NCBI GenBank assembly: GCA_001800495.1
Contig: MGVM01000190.1
Location: 1 to 5,068, forward strand
Source of the DNA: Elusimicrobia bacterium RIFOXYB2_FULL_48_7
GTDB lineage: Bacteria; Elusimicrobiota; Endomicrobiia; CG1-02-37-114; XYA2-FULL-39-19
Direction: 5' to 3'
DNA: 5,068 bases
Positions 1 to 5,068 of this stretch are shown piece by piece. The position numbers and the translations under genes are program-made. Under the pieces are notes generated by a model. That model did no database searches. It was given only the letters and a program-made list of their open reading frames with translations, and had not been told where the DNA came from. Position 1 is the first letter of the stretch, and every line of letters starts with the position of its first letter.

Positions 1-2
1 CC

Positions 3-557
3 GGTTACCGGTATGCAATCGGCACTTCGGCTGGCGGCACTAACACCGCAAGTTGGACAACCATAGGAAATGTGCTAACAATCACCCGGAACGCTTTGGC
101 GCTTTCCGCCGGCACAACATATTACTTCAGTATAAAATCGATCAACGGGAATAACCTGGTAAGCAATACGGCAACCAATTCCAACGGGCAGTATGTTGTT
201 GCAATAGATACCAGCGACATTACGCCTCCGGCAAATATCGGTGTTGTACGAGACGGGACAGGCGCCGATGTGGACTTTGTGCAGGCGACTACATTAACGA
301 CACAATTAAGCGCGAACTGGGATGCCGCATACGACGCGGAGTCAGGCATAGCGCGGTACTGGTACGCAATCGGCACCCAGACAAGCGGGGCTGGCGCGTC
401 AAACACCCTTGCATGGACAGACAACGGCCAGTCAACGTCATTGACAGCGACCGGGCTCACGCTTGTGCAGAATGTCACCTATTATATAAGCGTCAAGGCC
501 GAAAACAATGTGGGGCTGCAAAGCGCTATCGCTACCACATCCAACGGCCAGGTCGTC
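3..557 (+). repeat. Two tandem FN3-like repeats inside the left gene
   Basis: Two units of the same FN3-like subtype lie in tandem. Unit A (3-218, its start cut off) has YRYAIGTSAGG, then TTYYFSIKSINGN and NSNGQYVV. Unit B (219-557) has RYWYAIGTQTSG, then VTYYISVKAENNVG and TSNGQVV. The matches are in the same order and nearly the same spacing, consistent with internal duplication followed by divergence. At DNA level only short blocks remain, such as GCAATCGGCAC and TCCAACGG. Confidence 0.75.
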
Positions 558-1136
558 CTGCCTCCGTCTCCGCCGGACACATCAAGCCCTGTAATCAGCG
601 GAATAGCTGCGCAAAGCATAACCGCAACCGGCGCAATGGTTGTATGGACAACGGATGAGGGTGCCACAACGCTTGTTGAGTATGGCCGTACTTCAAGTTA
701 TGGTACGCAGACAATAGAAGATGCGGCATATACAACCTCGCACAGCGCGGCGCTTACGGGATTGATAGAGAACAGCGAATACCATTACCGGGTGATAAGC
801 CGTGATGCATCAGGCAATGAAACAACCAGCTCGGATTACACCTTCACCACAGCCGCGCCGGCACAGCCTGTAAGTGAAACTATCCATGCGTATCCGAACC
901 CCTGCAGAATATCTGCTGCGAACCCCGCGAAATTCCGCATTGCTAATATGACAGGCGGTGAAGTCGCGGTTTATGCGGTCAGCGGGCGGTTAATAAGGAA
1001 ACTCACGGGAACCGGCGAAGAGATCAACTGGGACGGCACCAACGCCGCCGGCGAGAGAGTCGGCCGCGGGATTTACATTTATAAAATAATCAGCAATAAT
1101 GGTGACAGCGTAACCGGGAAGTTGGCGCTGAAATAA
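3..1136 (+). CDS. FN3-repeat surface/secreted protein with FlgD-like C-terminal domain, 5' partial
   Basis: The frame is open from the left edge (first full codon at 3) and gives 377 residues ending at TAA 1134-1136. The GTG at 72 lies inside a repeat (preceded by GYRYAIGT...ASWTTIGN), so it is not the start; the true start is upstream of the window. Domains in order: the end of one FN3-like repeat (3-218), a full repeat (219-557), a third FN3 domain of a different subtype (about 576-857, with VVWTTDEGATTLVEYG and YRVISRDASGNET), and a C-terminal domain (about 885-1133) beginning HAYPNPCR, with VAVYAVSGRLIRKL, WDGTNAAGERV, GIYIYKI and a final GKLALK. That last pattern matches FlgD-like Ig/T9SS type A-like tails, which in some phyla serve as secretion or anchoring signals. 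I infer an extracellular or surface structural or adhesive role. No catalytic domain is visible. Whether the tail is a working T9SS signal cannot be told here. Confidence 0.85.
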   Translation, partial: GYRYAIGTSAGGTNTASWTTIGNVLTITRNALALSAGTTYYFSIKSINGNNLVSNTATNSNGQYVVAIDTSDITPPANIGVVRDGTGADVDFVQATTLTTQLSANWDAAYDAESGIARYWYAIGTQTSGAGASNTLAWTDNGQSTSLTATGLTLVQNVTYYISVKAENNVGLQSAIATTSNGQVVLPPSPPDTSSPVISGIAAQSITATGAMVVWTTDEGATTLVEYGRTSSYGTQTIEDAAYTTSHSAALTGLIENSEYHYRVISRDASGNETTSSDYTFTTAAPAQPVSETIHAYPNPCRISAANPAKFRIANMTGGEVAVYAVSGRLIRKLTGTGEEINWDGTNAAGERVGRGIYIYKIISNNGDSVTGKLALK

Positions 1137-1154
1137 CAGAGACGGTTTTGGTTA

Positions 1155-1226
1155 TTTTGGTAGTTGCCCGCGCAGAGCGCGCATCGGCGAAGTTAAAAGG
1201 CGCCAATAAATTGGCAACTACAAAAA
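1155..1226. repeat. Branched palindromic element (REP/MITE-like) between genes
   Basis: An outer stem pairs 1155-1168 with 1213-1226 (TTTTGGTAGTTGCC against GGCAACTACAAAAA): 13 of 14 positions pair, the mismatch being G1159/A1222. Inside it are two further hairpins: CGCGC-AGA-GCGCG (1169-1181) and GGCG...CGCC (1186-1189 with 1201-1204). A competing hairpin, GCCAA-TAAA-TTGGC, spans 1202-1215. The whole could fold as a cruciform or three-way structure. Neither orientation has a U-run directly after the stem, so it is not a standard intrinsic terminator. One frame through it is open, so a TTG at 1148 could falsely extend the downstream gene. Its identity as a dispersed genomic repeat is inference; only one copy is visible in the window. 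Confidence 0.65.
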
Positions 1227-1228
1227 AC

Positions 1229-1234
1229 AGGAGA
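1229..1234 (+). promoter_or_regulatory. Ribosome binding site deciding the creatininase-family start
   Basis: AGGAGA lies 6 bases before the ATG at 1241. This strong Shine-Dalgarno match selects ATG 1241 over the in-frame TTG at 1148, which would translate the palindromic element. The site begins only 2 bases after the element's outer stem ends. Confidence 0.85.
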
Positions 1235-1240
1235 ACGAAC

Positions 1241-2020
1241 ATGCCTCAATGGGAAAATCTTACATCAGCGGATTTTAAAAAAGAACTCATCAGGTCAAAA
1301 AGGACCTGCGTGCTGCCTGTCGCGGTGATCGAGAAGCACGGCGAGCAGCTGCCCCTGGGAACGGATATGATGACGGCTTACGTTGTTTCGTGCCTGGCGG
1401 CGGAAAAGGAAAGGGCGGTCGTATTCCCCTGGTATTATTTCGGGCAGGTAATGGAATCAAAGCTCCATCCCGGCGCGATAGCCATTGAAACCGGCCTTAT
1501 GCTGGAACTGCTCCGTAATGTCTGCGACGAGATCGGCAGGAACGGTTTCAAAAAAATAATAATCATTAACGGCCACGGCGGAGACCCCGCGCTAATTGAA
1601 CTCCTGTGCCGGAGCATGCTGAATAAGAAAAAAGACTATGTTATCTATTATCCGCCGGACTATTACAACGACCCCTGGGACAAACTCAACACCACAAAAC
1701 TCACCAATGGCCACGCGGGCCACATGGAAACAAGCATAATGCTCGCCATAAACAAACACCTCGTTAAGATGAACCGCATCGGCAGGCCGTTTCCTTCCCT
1801 GGAACGGCTCAAACACCTGGGCAACATGCGCACGCCCGTCAGTTTTTACGCCAACTACCCGGACCAGTACACCGGCGATGCAACCAGGGCCTCGGAAGCC
1901 CTGGGAAGGAAGATGCTTGAAGCATCCGTTGATTATGTGGCGGATGTTATCAGGAAAGTAAAAAAGGACCGGGCCACACACAAACTCTACAGCCAATTTT
2001 TCAAGACAGCGAATTTTTAA
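1241..2020 (+). CDS. Creatininase-family metal-dependent amidohydrolase
   Basis: The product has 259 residues, a usual length for the creatininase/creatinine amidohydrolase family (Pfam Creatininase). Family signatures appear in order: LPVAVIEKHGEQLPLGTD (25-42; likely metal ligands E31, H33, D42), HPGAIAI (76-82, where relatives have a similar PG-T/A-I block), IIINGHGGD (107-115; H112), GHAGHMETS (157-165; H158, E163) and a C-terminal GDATRASEALG (212-222) like the family's G-D/N-x-x-A-T-A-E-x-G segment. There is no signal peptide, so it is cytoplasmic. The family contains creatininase, the archaeal formamide hydrolase ArfB and the mycofactocin protease MftE; nothing here chooses between substrates. 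NGHGG rather than NGHYE argues against true creatininase. The start rests on AGGAGA at 1229-1234. The gene stands alone on its strand and its last 20 bases overlap the convergent toxin gene. Confidence 0.9.
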   Translation: MPQWENLTSADFKKELIRSKRTCVLPVAVIEKHGEQLPLGTDMMTAYVVSCLAAEKERAVVFPWYYFGQVMESKLHPGAIAIETGLMLELLRNVCDEIGRNGFKKIIIINGHGGDPALIELLCRSMLNKKKDYVIYYPPDYYNDPWDKLNTTKLTNGHAGHMETSIMLAINKHLVKMNRIGRPFPSLERLKHLGNMRTPVSFYANYPDQYTGDATRASEALGRKMLEASVDYVADVIRKVKKDRATHKLYSQFFKTANF

Positions 2021-2651
2021 TGATCTTAAAATTTTCCGCCGCGTAGTATTTTCTGAGGCCGGGCTCCAGCAAAGAGCCCAGCTTCACTGTGTAATCTGTT
2101 TTTGAAAATGCGCCTATCCTTTTCAGCAGTTCCCCGCGGGTTTCCTCAGTTTCGCTTATTTTTACGCCTTTCCTGCAAAGAAATTCAATGTCAAACGCGT
2201 CCCTTATTTCCCCGCGCTTAAGGAAGGTTTCAATTTTCGATTTCATCGCGTCTTCAAGTGACAGAGTGTTAACAAGCACCTGCAGGTTTGAGTATTTGCT
2301 GTACGCGATTGACTGCCGGGGTTCGACAGGCGCCTGTTTTTTTCTGATTTCCAGTTTCAAACTGCGCGGGTAACCCTTCGATTTGATTTCAAGCAGAATG
2401 GTATAGAATTTATCTGCGCTGTCTTTTACCGCGTAGGATTTGCCAAGGCAGGTTTTTAATCCGGCAAGCAGCTGTTTTGCATTGGTTTCCCTGAGAAGCC
2501 AGAAATCAAGGTCAACCGAAAACCTTTCCAGCCCGTAGCACAATCTCAGCATCGTGCCGCCGATGAACAGCAGGTTGTCCAGCAGTTTCGCGCTTTTCAT
2601 TTTGTCCAGCACTTCCAGTTCAAATTGTTCCTGTTTGATCAGTTCCTGCAT
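2001..2651 (-). CDS. abiEii: AbiEii/AbiGii-type nucleotidyltransferase toxin
   Basis: The product has 216 residues. Near the N-terminus is the nucleotidyltransferase signature FIGGTMLRLCYGLERFSVDLDF (split as GGT at 31-33 and S45-DLD at 47-49), where the two Asp are the expected metal-binding catalytic residues. Next come KLEIRKK (99-105; E101 is a candidate third acidic residue) and LEDAMKSKIETFLKR with GEIRDAFDIEFL (132-158), the K...R-D-x-x-D block typical of AbiEii proteins. The family is the toxin of AbiE systems, first described as phage abortive-infection modules. The AbiEii of Streptococcus agalactiae binds GTP, and related mycobacterial MenT toxins transfer nucleotides to tRNA. The ATG overlaps the antitoxin 3' end by 13 bases (2639-2651) and has GGAGA upstream, so translational coupling is likely. 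All key motifs look intact, so activity is plausible. The target is unknown. Confidence 0.9.
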   Translation of the reverse strand: MQELIKQEQFELEVLDKMKSAKLLDNLLFIGGTMLRLCYGLERFSVDLDFWLLRETNAKQLLAGLKTCLGKSYAVKDSADKFYTILLEIKSKGYPRSLKLEIRKKQAPVEPRQSIAYSKYSNLQVLVNTLSLEDAMKSKIETFLKRGEIRDAFDIEFLCRKGVKISETEETRGELLKRIGAFSKTDYTVKLGSLLEPGLRKYYAAENFKIIKNSLS

Positions 2652-3226
2652 AGTTTCTCCAGTATTTTGCGGGTTTTAAGCGGATATATCTTTGACATTT
2701 TCACGATTTTGGTTTTATCCAGCGAGGCCAGGTCCAGCGCGCTGAAATCAATTTTATATTTGCCGAACGAGTACAGGTAAACGGCGTCTATGAACGCTTT
2801 TTCCTTTGAAGCGATAAAAATGCCGCCTGATTTTTCAAAGCCGAAATAATAACGCCCATTGATCTTGTAGTAATTGAACGAGGCGCCTTCCGGTTCATAA
2901 AGAACCGAGCGTTTAAGGCAGACGCTTTCAAAATAATTCCGCTGTACCTGGGTGCTTATTCCGTAATAGGCAAGCGCGGTAAGCAGCGATATGTAGGAAG
3001 GCACCTGCAGGAAATTTGAAATCCTGAAAAAATCGTCTCTGCTGTAACTGTCCCAGGACTGGTCCAGCACATAGAAATCCTTTTTTATCCTGACAAACAG
3101 CCCCTGTTTTACGTAGCGGTTGCACAGGACCAGGGCCGAGGCATGTTTTATCCCCATTGCCGCGGCGGCGTCCCGGGAAGAGAAGTAAAGCCTGCCGGAA
3201 AGTTTTTTGAGTTTAGAATAATTCAT
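2639..3226 (-). CDS. abiEi: AbiEi-type antitoxin / transcriptional regulator
   Basis: The product has 195 residues. The N-terminal part (about 1-57) fits a winged helix-turn-helix: YFSSRDAAAAMGIKHAS then LCNRYVKQGLFVRIKKDFYVL, where the last block reads as the wing. The C-terminal part has the conserved AbiEi stretch PSYISLLTALAYYGI (76-90), a beta-rich middle with YYKINGRYYFGFE, and GIFIASKEKAFIDAVYL (135-151), characteristic of the family. AbiEi proteins neutralise AbiEii without forming a stable complex (type IV toxin-antitoxin) and repress their own promoter by binding inverted repeats. The gene order, antitoxin then toxin with overlap, is the usual one. ATG 3226 is the first start after the promoter. 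I see no clear Shine-Dalgarno before it (the leader is AT-rich), so initiation may be weak or rely on an unstructured leader. The fold and pairing are strongly supported; autoregulation is inferred. Confidence 0.88.
   Translation of the reverse strand: MNYSKLKKLSGRLYFSSRDAAAAMGIKHASALVLCNRYVKQGLFVRIKKDFYVLDQSWDSYSRDDFFRISNFLQVPSYISLLTALAYYGISTQVQRNYFESVCLKRSVLYEPEGASFNYYKINGRYYFGFEKSGGIFIASKEKAFIDAVYLYSFGKYKIDFSALDLASLDKTKIVKMSKIYPLKTRKILEKLCRN
2656..2660 (-). promoter_or_regulatory. Ribosome binding site of the toxin gene, inside the antitoxin gene
   Basis: GGAGA (minus strand) sits 4 bases before the toxin ATG (2651-2649), within the last codons of the antitoxin. Together with the 13-base overlap it suggests that ribosomes finishing the antitoxin restart on the toxin. 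Confidence 0.75.
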
Positions 3227-3238
3227 TGTAAATACACT

Positions 3239-3260
3239 TAATTAACAAATATGTTAATTA
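3239..3260. promoter_or_regulatory. 22-base palindrome, probable AbiEi operator
   Basis: TAATTAACA (3239-3247) and TGTTAATTA (3252-3260) form a perfect 9-base inverted repeat around AATA. It covers four bases of the -10 box (3257-3262) and the expected transcription start near 3250. A dimeric repressor or two wHTH monomers bound here would block RNA polymerase. AbiEi proteins of other bacteria bind inverted repeats at their own promoter, so AbiEi is the obvious ligand. Only one such palindrome is evident here, and no second copy with the same half-sites was found nearby. Confidence 0.75.
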
Positions 3261-3285
3261 TATATATTTAGTATAAACATGTCAA
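3257..3285 (-). promoter_or_regulatory. Consensus sigma-70-type promoter of the abiEi-abiEii operon
   Basis: On the minus strand TTGACA (3285-3280) is followed by a spacer of exactly 17 bases (3279-3263) and TATAAT (3262-3257), a perfect match to the housekeeping consensus at optimal spacing. Transcription would start near 3250, giving a leader of about 24 bases before the ATG at 3226. Such a strong core promoter would be expected to need repression, which fits the palindrome over its -10 box. Confidence 0.85.
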
Positions 3286-3312
3286 GACACTGATTTAAAT
3301 ATTTTGTATAAT
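3284..3312 (+). promoter_or_regulatory. Possible promoter for the right-hand FN3 gene
   Basis: TATAAT at 3307-3312 is a perfect -10 box, with a weak -35 AAGACA (3284-3289, 4 of 6 bases) at a 17-base spacing. Transcription would start near 3319, leaving a leader of only about 9 bases with the ribosome binding site at its very 5' end, which is unusually short. The -35 shares two bases with the divergent -35 of the toxin-antitoxin promoter. The -10 match could be chance in this AT-rich stretch. Confidence 0.4.
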
Positions 3313-3318
3313 ATGTTT

Positions 3319-3323
3319 GAGGA
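3319..3323 (+). promoter_or_regulatory. Ribosome binding site of the right-hand FN3 gene
   Basis: GAGGA lies 4 bases before the ATG at 3328. Together with the signal peptide that begins at this ATG, it fixes the start of an otherwise edge-truncated gene. Confidence 0.65.
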
Positions 3324-3327
3324 TTCC

Positions 3328-5068
3328 ATGAAAAAAGTATTTTTTATTTTTAGCGCGGTTATACAGCTGACAATTCTCCCGGGCCCCGCTGTTCACGCCC
3401 AGGATGCCACCCCGCCTGCCGCGATATCCGACCTCTCCGCTGTCGCAGTTTATGACCAAAGAACCGCAGTTCTTACTTGGACCGCTCCCGGGGATGACGG
3501 CACCACGGGAAATATCCCCATGGATATGACTTTGTCCAATCTCAATTATGACATCAGGTACGCGTCTAGCCCAATCCTGACGGAGCCGGATTACCAGAGC
3601 GCTCAGCAGATTCCTCCTGACTGGTCCAGGATTCTTCAAATACTGCCCGTTGTGCCAGGAACAACCGTTTCCTACAATGTAAGCGTCGGAGCAAGCCTGC
3701 CGGAAGATACTACATCTTTCTGGTTTGCCATCAAGACACAGGATGATTCCGGCAACCGGTCTGCCATTTCCAACAGCCCGCGAGTGGACTTGCAATTGGT
3801 TCCGCCCGCAGCCATAACCGACCTGTCCGGCTCTGCAGTTCATGACCAGAAAGACATCACCCTTGCCTGGACCTCGCCCGGCAATGACGGTACCAGCGGT
3901 AATATACAACACGGAACATATGAAATAAGATTTGCCACTATTCCCATTTCGGATGATTCCGGATGGCAGGCGGCTTTCAAGCCGTCCAGGCTGATTGACA
4001 TGAAGTATTTCGGTTTTAGTCAGGGGAACCTGCTCCAGCGGCCAATCACTCCGGGCGAGCAGATTTCAGTACGTTCAATAATGCCTTCAGCCCTGACAAC
4101 TCTGCCCATAAATACCACTACTTACTGGTTTGTCGTGAAAACCGCGGATGATTCAGGTACCTGGTCTGCGCTCTCAAACAGCCCGCGCGTGGATTTGGAA
4201 CTAGTTCCGCCTGCGGCGGTTACCGATTTGTCCGCGTACGCCGAAGGCAGTAAAATCATCCTGGAATGGACCGCGCCCGGCGATGACGGCACCTACGGCA
4301 ATATCAGCGGCGGCGGGTATGCGGTTATATACGCCTCTTCTAGCTTCAATGGAATATCCCTGAACATAGGCGCGATAGGGTTTTCAACTAACACAGTTCC
4401 CGGCAGCGTCGAGACATTTTCCAGGACCAAGGGCCAATTGCAGCTTGATACCACCGTATACTATTTCGCTGTCATGGCGAGAGATGAAGGAGGAAATTAT
4501 TCCGCTATTTCAAACATTGTTTCATTATCGTTGGTTTCGAACGATATTATTGCTCCCGCAAAAATAGAAAGCTTATCCGGCACGCTTAATAGGCAGGATT
4601 CATACAATGCCAGTGCCACATTGATGTGGACTGCGACAGGCAATGACGGCGGTTCCGGCGCTATAAGCGGCGGTTTATATACCTTTTACTATTCAACTTC
4701 CGGCCCTCTGCTTACAGCGGCTGATTGCCAGCAGGCAAAAAATTTATACCGTTACACCCAGCGTTCTACCGATACAGTCCCCGGAAGCACGGAACAGTAT
4801 ACCTGGAGCTATTTGACAATCAGCGCCACGGCTTACTGGTTTGCAATGACTCTGGCTGATGATTACGGCAATATCTCGGATGTTTCAAACAGCCCCGAAT
4901 TCGGCCTGGCTTCACCGCCCGGGATCATGGACCTGGCCGCGGTAGGCGCTGACCAGTCGGTATTTTTATCCTGGACATCACCTCAAACCGGCTGGGGTTA
5001 CTACCAGATTAAATATTCTACGGCCGGCGCGGTCACCGCCCAGAACTGGAGTTCCATCAATACTTCAA
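3328..5068 (+). CDS. Secreted multi-repeat FN3-like protein, 3' partial
   Basis: The frame from ATG 3328 has no stop before the right edge: 580 residues are visible and the gene continues. Residues 1-24 form a Sec signal peptide: MKKVFF, a hydrophobic core (FFIFSAVIQLTIL) and a likely cleavage AVHA|QD. The mature part is a tandem series of FN3-like units starting at residues 29, 159, 294, 409 and 530. Each unit opens with PPAA(I/V)xDLS, then LxWTxPGxDGTxGN; units 1-4 then show an R/Y-Y/F-A-S/T strand, TTxYWFAxKTxDDSGN and SNSPRVDL. There is no transmembrane helix, cysteine pattern or catalytic motif beyond one isolated Cys (467). The likely role is an extracellular structural, adhesive or substrate-binding protein; the C-terminus that would show an anchor or sorting tail is outside the window. 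It is divergent from the antitoxin gene. The repeats differ in subtype from those of the left FN3 gene, so the two are not simple duplicates. Confidence 0.88.
   Translation, partial: MKKVFFIFSAVIQLTILPGPAVHAQDATPPAAISDLSAVAVYDQRTAVLTWTAPGDDGTTGNIPMDMTLSNLNYDIRYASSPILTEPDYQSAQQIPPDWSRILQILPVVPGTTVSYNVSVGASLPEDTTSFWFAIKTQDDSGNRSAISNSPRVDLQLVPPAAITDLSGSAVHDQKDITLAWTSPGNDGTSGNIQHGTYEIRFATIPISDDSGWQAAFKPSRLIDMKYFGFSQGNLLQRPITPGEQISVRSIMPSALTTLPINTTTYWFVVKTADDSGTWSALSNSPRVDLELVPPAAVTDLSAYAEGSKIILEWTAPGDDGTYGNISGGGYAVIYASSSFNGISLNIGAIGFSTNTVPGSVETFSRTKGQLQLDTTVYYFAVMARDEGGNYSAISNIVSLSLVSNDIIAPAKIESLSGTLNRQDSYNASATLMWTATGNDGGSGAISGGLYTFYYSTSGPLLTAADCQQAKNLYRYTQRSTDTVPGSTEQYTWSYLTISATAYWFAMTLADDYGNISDVSNSPEFGLASPPGIMDLAAVGADQSVFLSWTSPQTGWGYYQIKYSTAGAVTAQNWSSINTS
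3412..5068 (+). repeat. Tandem FN3-like repeat array (at least five units)
   Basis: Units begin at 3412, 3802, 4207, 4552 and 4915 (the fifth is cut by the window edge), giving lengths of about 130, 135, 115 and 121 residues. Units 1 to 3 are closest to each other: the junctions SNSPRVDLQLVPPAAITDLS and SNSPRVDLELVPPAAVTDLS are nearly identical. Unit 4 (APAKIESLSG) and unit 5 (PPGIMDLAAV) have diverged; unit 5 lacks the GDDGTxGN segment and has PQTGWGYYQIKYST instead. DNA similarity is patchy, which indicates old duplications rather than a fresh expansion. Confidence 0.8.

Noticed and set aside
122..478. Minus-strand open frame of 118 codons inside the left FN3 gene
   Set aside because: It is antisense to a clear FN3 domain, has no recognisable domain or ribosome binding site, and is explained by the codon pattern of the real gene.
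413..658. Plus-strand frame of 81 codons in another frame of the FN3 gene
   Set aside because: It overlaps conserved FN3 sequence fully and its product is low in hydrophobic residues, with no family resemblance.
1155..1226. Intrinsic terminator for the left FN3 gene
   Set aside because: The right arm of the stem is A-rich and no T-run follows it on the plus strand.
1592..1996. Minus-strand open frame of 134 codons opposite the creatininase gene
   Set aside because: It lies opposite the conserved metal-site motifs of the creatininase homologue and has no family signature.
2061..2079. GGGCTC...GAGCCC hairpin near the toxin 3' end
   Set aside because: The 6-base stem lies within toxin codons and has no T-run on either strand, so it is not a terminator.
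3295..3912. Minus-strand open frame of 205 codons opposite the right FN3 gene
   Set aside because: It is antisense to the signal peptide and first two FN3 units. Its Gly/Arg-rich repeats (GRGPGKGD, GSGPSKNCG) are the mirror of the repeated APGDDGT segments, which keeps this frame open by chance.
1..5068. CRISPR array, tRNA or rRNA genes
   Set aside because: No regularly spaced short direct repeats were seen, and no cloverleaf with tRNA consensus bases or rRNA-like stretch was recognised. The branched palindrome at 1155-1226 lacks the T-loop GTTCRA and a CCA-type acceptor end.

Overview
The window reads as a piece of chromosome from an uncultured bacterium. Two large secreted or surface proteins built from fibronectin type III-like (FN3) repeats flank three compact cytoplasmic genes. 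The left protein ends in a YPNP-type, FlgD-like C-terminal domain. Repeat-rich FN3 proteins with this kind of tail are typical of Elusimicrobiota and related candidate phyla such as Omnitrophota. That placement is inference from protein style only; no rRNA or other marker gene is present.

Layout from left to right: (1) 3-1136, plus strand, the 3' part of an FN3-repeat protein with its C-terminal FlgD-like domain; its start lies outside the window. (2) 1137-1240, an intergenic stretch almost filled by a branched palindromic element (1155-1226) that looks like a REP/MITE-type dispersed repeat. (3) 1241-2020, plus strand, a creatininase-family metal-dependent amidohydrolase. (4) 3226-2001, minus strand, an AbiEi/AbiEii toxin-antitoxin operon: antitoxin first, toxin second, overlapping by 13 bases, with the toxin's 3' end running 20 bases into the creatininase gene. 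(5) 3227-3327, an AT-rich divergent promoter region with a consensus minus-strand promoter (TTGACA, 17-base spacer, TATAAT) whose -10 box lies in a perfect 22-base palindrome, the likely AbiEi operator. (6) 3328 to the right edge, plus strand, a second secreted FN3-repeat protein with a signal peptide and at least five tandem repeats, open to the window end.

The only clear functional partnership is AbiEi with AbiEii: a DNA-binding antitoxin that probably autoregulates the operon, and a nucleotidyltransferase toxin. The creatininase homologue and the FN3 proteins have no evident link to it. The AbiE pair is a known system. The less ordinary points are the well-preserved promoter/operator, the overlapping divergent -35 boxes, the tail-to-tail coding overlap, and the palindromic element directly upstream of the creatininase ribosome binding site. 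I found no convincing evidence of an undescribed multi-gene system.
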